Below the pieces are notes generated by a model. That model had not been told where the DNA came from. It made no database searches and saw only the letters and a list, made by a program, of their open reading frames with translations. Below, piece after piece: positions 10,541-22,349 of a DNA stretch of 64,000 nt. How positions within the stretch are numbered: the first letter of the stretch is position 1; each line of letters starts with the position of its first letter. A program made the translations under genes and the position numbers. The stretch covers positions 43,957,943 through 44,021,942 of the forward strand of contig NC_083571.1 of assembly GCF_027579695.1 (NCBI RefSeq). The letters are read 5' to 3'. Source of the DNA: Neoarius graeffei (taxonomy: Eukaryota; Chordata; Actinopteri; Siluriformes; Ariidae).

Positions 10541-12186
10541 GTGCCACTAAAGAGTCGTTTATTTGTCTTTCGGCGGCCCATTTCTTAAACACGGAAAGCC
10601 AAAAATCCGTTTTTTTTTTTTGGTACTTTCATTAGGGGCTAAGCAGTGGAGCTGCAGGCACCTCTAGTGTATTTCAAGCATCTTTCTTCTGTATCGGATG
10701 TCTATGGCAGCCTATAGAACCGTATGGTAAAAAGTTATGAAATTTAGCACACTGATTCTGGACAGTTTCATGATTCTTCTCAGTAAATTTCATGTTGCCA
10801 CCTCAAACTTGCTAGCGCCACCAACTGGTCAAAGTTTGACACACATTTTTGCTCATAACTTTTGAACCGTACATCCGATTCTCAAAAACTTGGTATCCCT
10901 GGAATCCTTGGGCCAAGCCGATTCCAATGCACCCTATGACGTCATTTTCCGCCTGGGTAGATTTTCCGCCATTTTGGATTTTGTTAAAATTGAATAAAAT
11001 GCTACTTCTACTTTTTTTTTTTTTGACCGTTTTTCATGAAAATTGACATGGACCATCTTCAGACTATGGTGCATATAGGGTCTATTTTTTTTGGAGCGAT
11101 TGATAAAACTGTCACTGCACAGCAGCCAATCAAATTTAGTAGCGAAGACGCCAAACAGGAAGTGAGCTCATATCTCGGCAGCCCTTTGACATAGCTCAAC
11201 CAAACTTAACGACATAAAGCCACACCCCTCCAGAAGGGTCCAAACCAAATTTGGTGCAAATTGACCAATAGGGGGTGCTATAATTTGTAAAAATGTGTTT
11301 TGGTTAGAAACAAAATTCCAATGCCTGATCACACTGTTGGATGCCCCATTGAAAGTAATTTAAAAATTTCAAGGTCAGCACAAGTTATGACCATCTCTCT
11401 AACATAACATCAATCTCTTAGCATGTGGCTGCTCGGCCCCGCATTGCTGCTTGCAGCTATATTTTTTGCTTGTAGCTTTCAATTGGTTTATCATTTTTGT
11501 CAAATATAGCGAAATGTCACAGTGCAGAGTCGGCCATTTTGGTGACAGTTTGCTAATTTTTGTAACCAAGCAGCGAACTAGCCAATAGCATTTCAGAAAT
11601 ACTAAGGGAAGTGCTAAGGGAAAAAAAGCCCTCCTTGATTGACCAATCAGAATTGAGTAATTTGGCCCTATGAATTATAAGTGGAGTAACACACGAGTGT
11701 ACTGCTAAATGGGGAAAAAATAAAGCACTTAGGGTGGTGGTGGTAGTAGTACTCAAACTCTACATCATTCCCCCAGTGTGTTTTTCTTTTATCAGCACAG
11801 TCTGGAGTCTTTCATTCCTTACAAATAAATAAAATACTTTGATGTTGATTTATTTTCAGATCACAATGTCAGGGTGCTAATAGTAACGCCACTTCATGGT
11901 TTTAATGCCACCTGATAAGAGGACAGTGCATCAGTAATGTTTTATTCCTTCCTTAGTTTTCCTCCTCATGAAGGAATGGCACGATTCACCTTCAGAGCAA
12001 TAGCAGTAGGTCAAGTACCAAGCCCATATCTCACCAGAGAAATTCATACCTTCATTCCACTTTGTGTTAAGGCAGTAGTTTTACTTTTAAAAGCATTAAC
12101 CACACCATGATGGCTGGAATGAGGAAAAACAGGCAAACGCGTCTTGCAGGTTGAATACTAAATGTGTACTCCGGCTCTAATGCTGG
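10541..12186. other. Intergenic, one probable dispersed repeat, no gene
   Basis: Part of the gap between the convergent DEGS1 and NVL genes. From about 10625 to 11470 the text resembles a common fish non-coding repeat, with phrases such as TCATAACTTTTGAACCGTAC. I found no terminal repeats for it. From 11471 to 12186 I see nothing recognisable. Confidence 0.5.
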
Positions 12187-12190
12187 TTAA

Positions 12191-13035
12191 AGGGGAACTG
12201 AAGTTGTTTTTAAACTTGCTTTATTTCTTAACGTGTTCTTCAATTACGTTTTCGGTTTTAGTAACCTTATATATCATGACTCGTATTCGCAAATATTACA
12301 CTTATCGGTTTTTAGCCATGTTGAATGTAGTTCGTATGGTCCGCGGCAGGCGTCGCTTATCGACGTGATCTTCGTGAGACTTCAAACGTGAAGCATCAGT
12401 GCTGCCATTTTGAAAACTGCTTACACGGTGGCCAGATCGCTGTATCATTCCAATTTATATTAATTTGTCAGCTTCATCAGTGAGATTATTCCATACGACT
12501 TTGAATCAACGTGGAGTCGAGAAGAGTTGGAAAGACGACGGGATAAGGACTCGTCCGTTGCGCTGGTATTTACGTCATTACCGTCGCACAATTAAAACGT
12601 GCCAGGTCAGGCGGCTGGTGGGTTTTCAAAATAATTACATGTATTATACTGAGCGCATTTCCCCACATAATCCTCACTAAGGTTTCGGACAGCGCTACAA
12701 AATGGTGTCCACACTATATAGTGAATAGGGAGCGATTTCGGACACGGGGAAAACTTCCGGCTTGATTACGTCAGCATTCGAAAGAGGGCACGCGTGTTTT
12801 TTGATGACGTCGGTGACTTTGATTTCCGCTGTACGTTTTACTTCCGTCCTATGATATCTCGCACAGGTCTCGGCGAATCTCGTTTACGGCCGTTGCTTTG
12901 ACTTCTGGACCGATGTGTTACAGAGCGCGTTTCAGACACTCATAACTTGCTATAGCAGTGACAATAGCTATCAGAGATGCATTCCTACATTTTATAAAAT
13001 GAGAATTTAATGATAAATTGGCCTTCAGTTCCTCT
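12191..13035. mobile_element. TTAA-target MITE (AGGGGAACTGAAG family), copy 1
   Basis: Bounded by TTAA at 12187-12190 and 13036-13039, with inverted termini AGGGGAACTGAAG and CTTCAGTTCCTCT. Two further copies lie at 30896 and 41843, with long shared interiors such as TTCGGTTTTAGTAACCTTAT. No transposase frame is visible. The TTAA duplication and purine-rich ends suggest a Kolobok-like or related superfamily. Confidence 0.75.
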
Positions 13036-13039
13036 TTAA

Positions 13040-14012
13040 TTTCCGTCAGAAAGATGCAGTTGATTTGGTTCCTTCTCACAGTGCCACTTGCTCCTAATTA
13101 CATTAGATGAGTGCTGTGGCTAAGCACGGTCTCAGTGATGTTCTGCTGAACATCAGGACGGAGTATGATCCTGGTTTTATAGAACACTTCTGTGAGGAAG
13201 AAATTAACATCGAGTGACCTTTAGGAAACATGACCAAATATTTTTGCTCTGCTTGAGGACCTGGATCCCAAAGAAGTCATACTTCTAGCACGCTGGCTTG
13301 TAAGCTCACCATGATTTGTATTCCTGTTAAAGCTGCTTCTGGTAAAATTGTCATCCCTTCTTCCTTTTCTATCCTCTGAGCTTCCATATTTTCCATCAAA
13401 AGTTATATTCCCGAAAATTATTTGCCATGTCTGCTGTTGTTGCTAATACTACTGTAGTAACAGTTTGGAACTAGGAAGTGGAACTTTACAGGGTGAGCAG
13501 AGTGTGAAATGTCCTGATGCAGCTATCAGAGATGTACGTGCACTCTTTAAACACTGCTCAAAAATCTATAGCAAACAGATTGAGAGTTCCACAGGGGTCA
13601 CTGAAGTAACCAGAATGACGACATTAAGTGCTTTTTCAGTCAAATACATCACAGATTAAGCCAAAGTGAAATATCGGTCAAGGTGTGTGTGTGTGTGTGT
13701 GTATCCGAGAACTGTCTGACTGCAGAGAAGATTTTGCTGGAGAAACGATTTCCTGTATCAGTATTAGAACTAGCAAGGGACAGAGTCCATGCTGGAAAAG
13801 ACTTCGTCATTTCAACCTCTGTGTGAGCTGATAATGTTATGGCTATGTTTAATTCCATTCCTGTTCTGTCTTTATGCTTTGCTGAATGTGTGAATTTATT
13901 AAACCAGTATAAAAAAAAAAAAAAACAACAATACACTTATTCTCCTTCATGCTATATACTTGTGTATATTCACAGACACGCTCAAGAACTCAAGTAGCAC
14001 TTTGCCTCAATT
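13040..14012. other. Intergenic flank beyond NVL, no gene
   Basis: Contains a (GT)n tract near 13684-13701 and an A run at about 13910-13925. No conserved coding frame was recognised. It probably includes the downstream flank of the NVL poly(A) site. Confidence 0.5.
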
Positions 14013-14018
14013 TTTATT
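14013..14018 (-). terminator. NVL polyadenylation signal AATAAA
   Basis: TTTATT on the + strand reads AATAAA on the NVL strand, about 126 bases after the stop. A second AATAAA at about 13897-13902 is an alternative. Confidence 0.5.
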
Positions 14019-14143
14019 TTAACATGGAATTGAAGTAATTGGAAGAATTTCTATAGAATCAATCCAAAAAAAGTTGAGAAAAGACTGCATCCACCAACAT
14101 ACAGTTCACCACCAGCTTGCCTGCTGTACATCAGTAGCGTGGA

Positions 14144-14188
14144 TTATCTGGTGAGAGATTCTCGCAGCTTCTCGTACATGAGCTGGTC
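14144..14188 (-). CDS. NVL: NVL last coding exon
   Basis: After the acceptor CAG at 14191-14189, fourteen codons read DQLMYEKLRESLTR and end in TAA at 14146-14144. This is the conserved NVL C-terminus. It joins in phase 0 to the exon ending at 16950. The exon is too short to show as an ORF and was found by searching for the family's C-terminal sequence. It is followed by a 3'UTR of roughly 130-250 bases. Confidence 0.93.
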   Translation of the reverse strand, partial: DQLMYEKLRESLTR

Positions 14189-14460
14189 CTGTATGGAATG
14201 AAGCAAAATGGAAACAAAACACTTCAATGTCTGCCTTTTACCATCTTTGAAAGCCATGTAATAAATGGAAGCTAGCTGGTGCTTCAGAGGCATCGAATGT
14301 CCGGACTGAGCCCATTATTAAAAAATGTTCTGTTTCCGGTCCACCGGCCGGGTGAGTGCCGTTTGTGCCGTTGAAAATTAAATTTTTTTTTTAACGCCGG
14401 TTTTTCGACATTTTTTTCAGGTTCGTAAATCTAAAATTGAACTTGACATTTCCGCATTCC

Positions 14461-15250
14461 CAGGGCTTTCCACTAAGGCTCATACTAGCCAGCCATGACA
14501 AATAAGTAGCCAGCCGGGGGGTAAACACAAAATAAACTCCTGTGCACGCAGTTCCCAGGATTAAATGCATTTTCCACAGACCATTTATTTATTCACTTTA
14601 CTCAAATACAAAGTAAAATGGCAGTAAATCATCTTTCTTTTCTTGCGTATTGCATCATGAGGCGTTCCTGGCTTGTAAATCTCTTATTTTCGGTGCATGA
14701 CACATTCACGCAGCTGAGCATGCTACGAATTAACAACGACAGCCTGCAGTGGGGGCTACACAATTACACACTCAGCCAACATTTCTCCATTTGTGTATGA
14801 AAATACACTCCAACCACTCAGTTTGGGTTCATTTACAGCCAACGGTGTCTTTTGATGCCAGCACGTAATTGAACGAGAGAAGACTGGTTTACCGGAGACA
14901 AAATAAGCGTCATCTCTGCTTCTGTTCCCTCTGACACACTACTGCCTCCGCCGAGTGCGCGCACACACACCGCATGTCGGGGCCGCGGATGAGTTACTCT
15001 CCCTTGATCAACGAAGTCGGCGGGGAATTTGTGGTTATTATCGGTACAAACAGCGCGAATCACAACTTAAATGAGTGCGGTTCAGTTTGACATTATTGTC
15101 AGTCCGTTAGATAAACATTTAATTTTATTAAAATCAAAAATTAATATTTAGAGCCTGTGGGCTACAAAAATAATAGTCATTAAAGTAGTCGGCTGGACTT
15201 AATTGTGTAGTCGGCTGTATGGCGGCAGCCGGCGCTTGTGGAAAGCCCTG
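14461..15250. mobile_element. hAT-like non-autonomous element
   Basis: The element starts CAGGGCTTTCCAC and ends GTGGAAAGCCCTG, perfect 13-bp inverted termini of hAT type. Flanks CATTCC and CATTCT suggest a decayed duplication. The interior is non-coding and shared with 10017-10391. It lies in the last NVL intron. Confidence 0.7.
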
Positions 15251-16280
15251 CATTCTGCACAGAATACAGAATCGAATCAGCTCTGCGCATGCGCCGTGCG
15301 GCACAAAAAAATGGCAGCCACCATGAAGGAAGGAGATCCGGAGTTTTCAAACATTTGCTTAAGTGTGAAATCGCAAAATGGTATTCTAGCGAACAACAAA
15401 AATAGTAAAGATTCAGAAAAACAAATCATTCAGTGATCATTTTAATAGTGTAATTTCATCCGAACTAGGCCTAACGCTTGATTTAGAACTACAAAAAGTC
15501 CGTGTGTCGGACATTTTAAGTACCTTTGTAAAAGTTTTGCAAATGTTGCAATCAGCATTTAAAATGCTAACAAAGTTTTTGTACAAGTTTCAGTTGATTA
15601 AACTGTCATTTTATTAAATGTGTCTGCTTTTGTAATAAAGTACTGAAAGAAAAAGCAAACACAGCATTGCGATTTCTTATCCATCCATATAGTAAAAAAA
15701 AAATCCCTCCCTCCAGACTGAAAATTTTTTTGCTCACCCGGTGGACAGGAAACAGATTTTTTTTAAGGATGGCCTGAGATTATTTTATTTGCTTTTTTGA
15801 GAGAGGAACGAGAAAATGATTGCAGGCATTGCATCATCTCTTGCACAAATTCCACGTAGCACAAAGCTGTTTGTACTCTACCCAAGCAAACAGTACATAA
15901 ATAGCAGTGCAAAAAAAAAAAAACACACAGTATACGCCACTCATGTGGCAGGGCAGTGTGGGAACTTTGGCTCGAAGAGAGAAAGGCTTAGCAACTTGCA
16001 CTCCTGGGAACTGGACAAACTGGTTCACTGAGCACTTGATGAGCATCATGTCTGAAAAGAGCTCCACTAGTGCACTTCCCATGGACCTGGTTGCATCCCA
16101 GAAGGCCATGACTTTTGAAGCTAATAGGAGTCGGGGGAATAATTCTCTCTTCTGATCTAATGCCGAGTTACAGAAATGCACCTAATGCAGGATAAACATG
16201 TCTAGCAGACTAAAATGTAAGCGCGGACAAGCTGCTCTAGGTAGAGCTTGTGCTCCGGTATGCAATGTTTCGCAAAGCCG
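15251..16280. other. NVL last-intron sequence, nothing recognised
   Basis: Short frames here lack any recognised domain. No terminal repeats were found. Confidence 0.4.
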
Positions 16281-16925
16281 TCACCGAAGCAGTATATTTA
16301 AATAATATTGGCTGGCGTTGAGTGGTACATCAGATATATTCCATTCCATATAGCATGATACTGAACGAGTTGAACATCATGCTAGCTGAATGGAATATAT
16401 CTGATATACCCTGAAAAAAAGCCAGCCATCATTATTTGTATTATTATAATAATAATACATACACATTCCTTTTGGGTGTTCAACGCCTCTTTCTAAATTC
16501 TCCGTATTTCACGGCCATGTTTATTTACAAATTGTCACAGTTGCTCACTAACACGGAAGTTTTACTTCTCCAATGCGTGACGCAATACATGTTCAGTTGA
16601 TCGGGTTCAATAATCACATCAGTTTTTCATTGGCTAATCAGACACAAGGTACGCCACCACTCTTGTCGGAGCGGTTGGGGGCACTTAAGCCAGTTCTGCT
16701 GGTCCAGGGAATCGAACCAGCAACCTTTTGGTCCCAAAGCTGTTTCTCTAACCATTAAGCCATGTCTTCCCCTTTAATACATGTAGGATAAGTGATATGC
16801 TAACATTATTGCATGCTAAATGAAAGAAATCCACTAGAAAGGAAGAGAATACATCTTTTTATTCCATTGAAAGGTGTCCTGTACGTGTAATAGTTTTCAA
16901 TAGTGAGATATCGGCTCTAATGCTC
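16281..16925. mobile_element. Palindrome-ended MITE, copy 1
   Basis: It starts near AATAATATTGGCTGGCGTTG and contains an internal hairpin built from ATATCAGATATATTCCATT and its complement. The right end carries GTCCTGTACGTGTAATA. The same left and right ends recur at 32563-34765, which confirms the family. A tRNA-type SINE lies inside. Confidence 0.6.
16640..16770 (-). mobile_element. tRNA-derived SINE fragment (second SINE family)
   Basis: On the minus strand TGGCTTAATGGTTAG (A-box-like) is followed by GGTTCGATTCC (B box), the internal pol III promoter of a tRNA-like head. The body differs from the main SINE in this window. It cannot be a working tRNA because the spacing and arms are disrupted. 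Confidence 0.55.
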
Positions 16926-16949
16926 TCGTACCACATTAAGTGCACTCAC

Positions 16950-17047
16950 CTTTTTGGACACGGATGGCCGCACCTTCTTGAAAGCCTCTTCAAAATTCTG
17001 CCTGCTGACCCGTATGTCTTTAATGGAGCTGGATGAGGATGTGTGCC
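16950..17047 (-). CDS. NVL: NVL exon, C-terminal helical region of D2
   Basis: Between the acceptor CAG (17050-17048) and donor GTGAGTGC, the frame reads GHTSSSSSIKDIRVSRQN then FEEAFKKVRPSVSKK. The serine-rich start is variable in the family; FEEAFKKVRPS is the conserved helix that packs on AAA domain D2. It follows a 12.6-kb intron, the largest seen in this gene. Phase 1 in, phase 0 out, consistent with both neighbours. Confidence 0.93.
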
Positions 17048-17342
17048 CTGTGTCAAAGAAACATTCAGCAAAAAATGAACCATGTGCACCTGAGGACCAA
17101 ACTATGCTAGCGATCCTAATTCATTATTGGCATTTCTGTGGACAGCACATAGGCTGCCAAATATAAAATGGAAAACCAGGGTATGCATTTTAAAGGTCAC
17201 ATATTATCCCCCTTTTCCATACGTTGACACGGTTCCCAGAGGTCTTAAAGTGCATATGACGGGTAAATTCAGGAGCAAGATCAATGTAATTCTCCTATTT
17301 TATATTAAACTTTGGTCAAATATCTGTAACATTCTGCATTCT

Positions 17343-17716
17343 GGGCGGCACGGTGGTGTAGTGGTTAGCGCTGTCGCCTCACAGCAAGAAGGTCCTGGGT
17401 TCGAGCCCCGGGGCCGGCGAGGGCCTTTCTGTGTGGAGTTTGCATGTTCTCCCCGTGTCCGCGTGGGTTTCCTCCGGGTGCGCCGGTTTCCCCCACAGTC
17501 CAAAGACATGCAGGTTAGGTTAACTGGTGACTCTAAATTGACCGTAGGTGTGAATGTGAGTGTGAATGGTTGTCTGTGTCTATGTGTCAGCCCTGTGATG
17601 ACCTGGCGACTTGTCCAGGGTGTACCCCGCCTTTCGCCCGTAGTCAGTTGGGATAGGCTCCAGCTTGCCTGCGACCCTGTAGAACAGGATAAAGCGGCTA
17701 CAGATAATGAGATGAG
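17343..17716 (+). mobile_element. tRNA-derived SINE, copy 1
   Basis: Flanked by the perfect 12-bp duplication ATTCTGCATTCT (17331-17342, 17717-17728). It has an A box TGGTGTAGTGG at 17354-17364 and B box GGTTCGAGCCC at 17398-17408, then a long conserved body and an AATGAGATGAG tail. The empty site is preserved at 54670-54690 in the sister element. Confidence 0.9.
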
Positions 17717-17967
17717 ATTCTGCATTCTCTGCAATTTTTTTTACCTTGCGCAATACCAGAAAAACTCAGTTGAAATCAAGCCATTTGAGGTGAATTGGTC
17801 CGCCTCTGAAAAAACTTTGCATTTGGATTTCCCGGCAAACACTGATTTTCGTGACGTCGCGTGCGGGACACCTCCTTCTAAATCCTACGTCAGCGCTGGT
17901 TTGTTTATGAGAAAACGACCTGGTGGTTTTCGGCAAATTTCTTCAACATTATCGCGTAATTATTAAA

Positions 17968-18141
17968 ATGGTTAACAGATGTATCGTAGGAGGGTGTAGC
18001 AACACCAATCTTGATGGGATTAGTACTCATCGTTTTCCAAAAGACCGGACAATGAGAGAGAAATGGGAGCGCTTGGTCTACACAGGCTGTGCACTGAAAC
18101 CGTGCAAAGCTCGCGCAGCCTGCTGGCGCTTCCGCAGGTGA
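17968..18141 (+). pseudogene. Truncated THAP-domain frame in TTAA element
   Basis: MVNRCIVGGCSNTNLDG followed by ISTHRFPKDRTMREKWERLV is the N-terminal half of a THAP zinc finger: C-x4-C then HRFPKD and the tryptophan helix. The C-x2-H half is missing because the frame runs into unrelated residues and stops. The same frame with few changes is kept at 54927-55100. Confidence 0.7.
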
Positions 18142-18509
18142 CGTCACGAATCTGGCTCCAGACTCCCTCAGGATTTTTCCAGACGCGTTTTGTTATTTTA
18201 TTTTTTTCTGCTGTAGACAGATGGCCTTGTGCAAAATTACCCTTCTGGATGAGTGTGTAAAGGGACATACTTTCATATAAAAAAAACAACACGAAATTGG
18301 TCCAGAATATGCCCTTTAATGAAATGTCTGTGACATGCTTTGGTCAAAATACCACAAGGATAAAGCACCGCAGTTCCCTTCTCACCCTGTATAAAATAGC
18401 CCTGTTCAAAACGGCCGATTTGTGAGTGCATGTTCCTTCACCCCACCCCCTTTTCCTCCAGCCAATCAAATGACACTTTCCTCATGACTTTTCATTCACA
18501 AAGGCATAC

Positions 18510-18962
18510 GTCTGTGAAGGTTCTCAGTCATCCAGGTCATAGTAAAACCGTAGGCACTAAAGAAGGCAACTGGACTTGCTTGAAATCCTTGAAGACATTT
18601 CACCTCTCAGCCGAAAGGCTTCTTCAGTTCTGTCTGACAAGTGGGGAGTTCCAGGTATTTATCCTCTAGCGTACCAAAAGCAACCCTTAATGACTCTCTA
18701 GGCTATGAACATCGTTCACACCCGGCCCCCCCAGTGACCTACACCTCCAGGATGACTCAGCGACCCATGTGACCTCAATGACTCTCCATAGGGTTGCTTT
18801 TGGTCCACGAGAGGATAAATACCTGGAACTCCCCACTTGTCAGACAGAACTGAAGAAGCCTTTCGGATGGGAGGTGAAACGTCTTCAAGGATTTCAAGCA
18901 AGTCCCGTGGCCTTCTTTAGCACCTACGGATTCACGAAGGCAGTTCTCAAGCTACGACTAGA
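18510..18962. mobile_element. Palindromic MITE-like repeat, copy 2
   Basis: Left arm (about 18515-18680) and right arm (about 18795-18945) are inverted copies sharing GAGGATAAATACCTGGAACT and AGGCTTCTTCAGTTCTG in complement. It is related to 3570-3965. It is non-coding. Confidence 0.75.
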
Positions 18963-19134
18963 GATACTCAGATGAGGGGGCAGGATAAATGTAATGAGTT
19001 CCCATAGAAAAGGGAGACAAATCTGAACGGCTTGTTGAAGCATATGTTTTCTGAAATATGCAGCCCAAAAGAAACTGACTGGATTGTCTTATTTCAGAGT
19101 TTGTGGGTTGGTAGGTTCCAGATACCCAAATGTA

Positions 19135-20735
19135 CAGTGGGGCAAAAAAGTATTTAGTCAGTCACCAATTGTGCAAGTTCTCCCACTTAAAAAGATGAGA
19201 GAGGCCTGTAATTTTCATCATAGGTACACTTCAACTATGAGAGACAGAATGAGAAAAAAAATCCAGAAAAATCACATTGATTTTTAAAGAATTTATTTGC
19301 AAATTATGATGGAAAATAAGTATTTGGTCAATAACAAAAGTTCATCTCAATACTTTGTTATATACCCTTTGTTGGCAATGACAGAGGTCAAATGTTTTCT
19401 GTAAGTCTTCACAAGGTTTTCACACACTGTTGCTGGAATTTTGGCCCATTCCTCCATGCAGATCTCCTCTAGAGCAGTGATGTTTTGGGGCTGTCGCTGG
19501 GCAACACGGACTTTCAACTCCCTCCAAAGATTTTCTATGGGGTTGAGATCTGGAGACTGGCTAGGCCACTCCAGGACCTTGAAATGCTTCTTACGAAGCC
19601 ACTCCTTCGTTGCCCGGGCGGTGTGTTTGGGATCATTGTCATGCTGAAAGACCCAGACACGTTTCATCTTCAATGCCCTTGCTGATGGAAGGAGGTTTTC
19701 ACTCAAACTCTCACGATACATGGCCCCATTCATTCTTTCCTTTACACGGATCAGTCGTCCTGGTCCCTTTGCAGAAAAACAGCCCCAAAGCATGATGTTT
19801 CCACCCCCATGCTTCACAGTAGGTATGGTGTTCTTTGGATGCAACTCAGCATTCTTTCTCCTCCAAACACGACAAGTTGAGTTTTTACCAAAAAGTTATA
19901 TTTTGGTTTCACCTGACCATATGACATTCTCCCAATCCTCTTCTGGATCATCCAAATGCTCTCTCGCAAACTTCAGACGGGCCTGGACATGTACTGGCTT
20001 AAGCAGGGGGACACGTCTGGCACTGCAGGATTTGAGTCCCTGGTGGCGTAGTGTGTTACTGATGGTAGCCTTTGTTACTTTGGTCCCAGCTCTCTGCAGG
20101 TCATTCACTAGGTCCCCCCGTGTGGTTCTGGGGTTTTTGCTCACCGTTCTTGTGATCATTTTGACCCCACGGGGTGAGATCTTGCGTGGAGCCCCAGATC
20201 GAGGGAGATTATCAGTGGTCTTGTATGTCTTCCATTTTCTAATAATTGCTCCCACAGTTGATTTCTTCACACCAAGCTGCTTACCTATTGCAGATTCAGT
20301 CTTCCCAGCCTGGTGCAGGTCTACAATTTTGTTTCTGGTGTCCTTTGACAGCTCTTTGGTCTTGGCCATAGTGGAGTTTGGAGTGTGACTGTTTGAGGTT
20401 GAGGACAGGTGTCTTTTATACTGATAACGAGTTCAAACAGGTGCCATTAATACAGGTAACGAGTGGAGGACAGAGGAGCCTCTTAAAGAAGTTGTTACAG
20501 GTCTGTGAGAGCCAGAAATCTTGCTTGTTTGTAGGTGACCAAATACTTATTTTACCGAGGAATTTACCAATTAATTCATTAAAAATCTTACAATGTGATT
20601 TCCTGGATTCTTTCCCCCCATTCTTTCTCTTATAGTTGAAGTGTACCTATGATGAAAATTACAGGCCTCTCTCATCTTTTTAAGTGGAAGAACTTGCACA
20701 ATTGGTGGCTGACTAAATACTTTTTTGCCCCACTG
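19135..20735 (-). mobile_element. Tc1/mariner element A, full length, IR/DR type
   Basis: Starts CAGTGGGGCAAAAAAG and ends with its complement, flanked by TA at 19133-19134 and 20736-20737. The inverted repeats run about 200 bp. An inner motif AAGTATTTGGTC (19318-19329; complement 20537-20548) echoes the outer AAGTATTTAGTC, the IR/DR architecture. Transposase is on the minus strand. Confidence 0.92.
19347..20369 (-). pseudogene. Tc1-type transposase A, inactivated
   Basis: Cut-and-paste transposase with an N-terminal paired-like DNA-binding domain ([20 protein letters not shown] onwards) and a DD34E catalytic core. It is full length, but carries two lesions. The first catalytic aspartate, normally in SDETK, reads SGETK, and two codons later an in-frame TAA follows AAAATA (near 19900). 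The downstream part is open and keeps the second aspartate in HDNDPKHT and the glutamate in NPIENLW, ending with the usual NKGYITKY. There is no other large damage, so the copy is fairly young. Confidence 0.92.
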
Positions 20736-20737
20736 TA

Positions 20738-22349
20738 TGTGCACAAGCACTGAAAAGGTGCTTTAAAAAAAACTTCGTGTTCTCTACGGGCGCTTTTAAA
20801 GTGGCGCACTGACACGTTATAATTCTGGCCTGCCGCCCTTCCCTTGGCCAAACCCCCCCAACTTCATCAGTATACACTAAATAAATCCTATTTGCTTTAT
20901 TATCATTTTGTAACTGTTTAACACGCAGAAGACCATTAAACGAATGCATATGGGGCTACCTGAAGTGGCCACGCGATTGCAATAGAAAACCATCCGGCCG
21001 GCTGCGTACAGATTGTGACCCAGAGCTCTGCAGATTGAGGTCCATCCCTGCGTTACACTACACCGCACCACGTTACACTATACTGACACATAGTAACACT
21101 GGAAGCTGCAGCTAGCCAGCAGCTAAATAACTTTGCGGGTGTTTGTAGCGTCATTGTGCAACGGTTACGCTCATCTTTTCTGACCGTACACAGTTACAGT
21201 AATCATATAACAGCGCACACACTAGTTAAGTTCAGGTCTTTTATTTGACGTATCTGTGATTGTGTAGGCGAGAGCTGCATTTTCCCGTTGCTTCACTGTG
21301 GTTGTTTACTGCAGGACGTCCGGGTTCCTGGGTCAAAGGACCCGAACTACAGAGGCCGGGGTGGCTTTGTCGTGCCAGTCTCGGGCACGCGCACCAGCTC
21401 GTGCATGGATTGTAATGGTTTCACTCAATTAACATTATGTGTATTGTAAAAAAAATGTATGCATTTATTGTAATTGGGTATTTTGTTTATGCATGTAAGT
21501 TCATTTATTTTTCACACACAGAAAAAAAAATATAATTATTGATGCGTAACAGGCGCATCAGTCTCAACTGAAATGTCAAATGAGTCTCACACTGACAAAG
21601 AAATGTACAGGAAGAATGTGTTCATTTTTTGTAAAATGATTTTAACAATGATTTAGTATTTCCTATCCATTTATTGGGCAGTTTCATTGTCAAAAAAGCC
21701 CAAAGTCCGTCCCCCAAACTCCCGCCACCACCTTTTATTTTTGAAAAGTGGAGAACACTGTTATAGCACCACTTCTATTTGTAACTGTATATAATGCAGG
21801 AGTGGACGATTCAGTAGCACGGGCTGGAAAGACAGGTGGATTTTGTGTCCAGGCTATTTTTATTTTACATGCATCTGCCCAGCAGACAAACAGGTTCAAG
21901 AATCAGAAACCGAAAATAAAAACCCTACTTCCTACATGCTGGTGTATCAATAACTTGAAGTAAAGGTTTTCTGGAGGAGTTCAGTCTATCAGATCGTTTT
22001 GGAGAAATTCCAGCTCACTCTTCTTTACAACACTGCTTCAGTTCATTGATGTTTGAGGGCATTCATTTATGCACAGTGTTCTGAAGATCCCATAGTACCC
22101 GAGGCTTATATATCGCATGTTTCCAAATCCCACCACCTGCTGCACTACAAGCATCAGCCGAAGCACGATCTGGTTAACGGAAGTACGTTTTTGGTAGGAT
22201 TATTTAACAGGCACCGATGACAGGCCGCTCACTGTGTATGTGGAAACACTGATAAAACAGAGCAAAATAAAGTGTTGCACAAGTCCGTCATACAACTCTC
22301 CTATCAGTTCAGTGTCTCAAGAGAAAATAAAAAGATACTATCATCACTA
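20738..22349. other. NVL intron sequence, nothing recognised
   Basis: About 1.6 kb without terminal repeats, conserved frames or RNA features that I could identify. Confidence 0.4.

Larger units (their letters stand above)
17249..18315 (+). mobile_element. THAP-coding TTAA element, copy 1, with SINE inserted
   Basis: Flanked by TTAA (17245-17248, 18316-18319), starting AGTGCATAT and ending ATATGCCCT. It is the same family as 54596-55273. The size difference of 389 bases is accounted for by a SINE plus its 12-bp duplication. The TTAA duplication and THAP frame suggest a Kolobok-type element. It is non-autonomous. Confidence 0.7.

Noticed and set aside
15834-16181. 115-codon minus-strand ORF considered as the NVL C-terminus
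   Set aside because: The true last NVL exon was found at 14144-14188 with matching phase and family sequence; this frame has no family residues.
17343-17420. tRNA gene
   Set aside because: A and B boxes are present, but there is no complete cloverleaf and the same unit occurs five times with target duplications, so it is a SINE.
17127-17966. 279-codon + strand ORF
   Set aside because: It runs through a SINE and a TTAA element by chance; no domain is recognised, and the same SINE gives similar frames elsewhere (for example 28632-28952).
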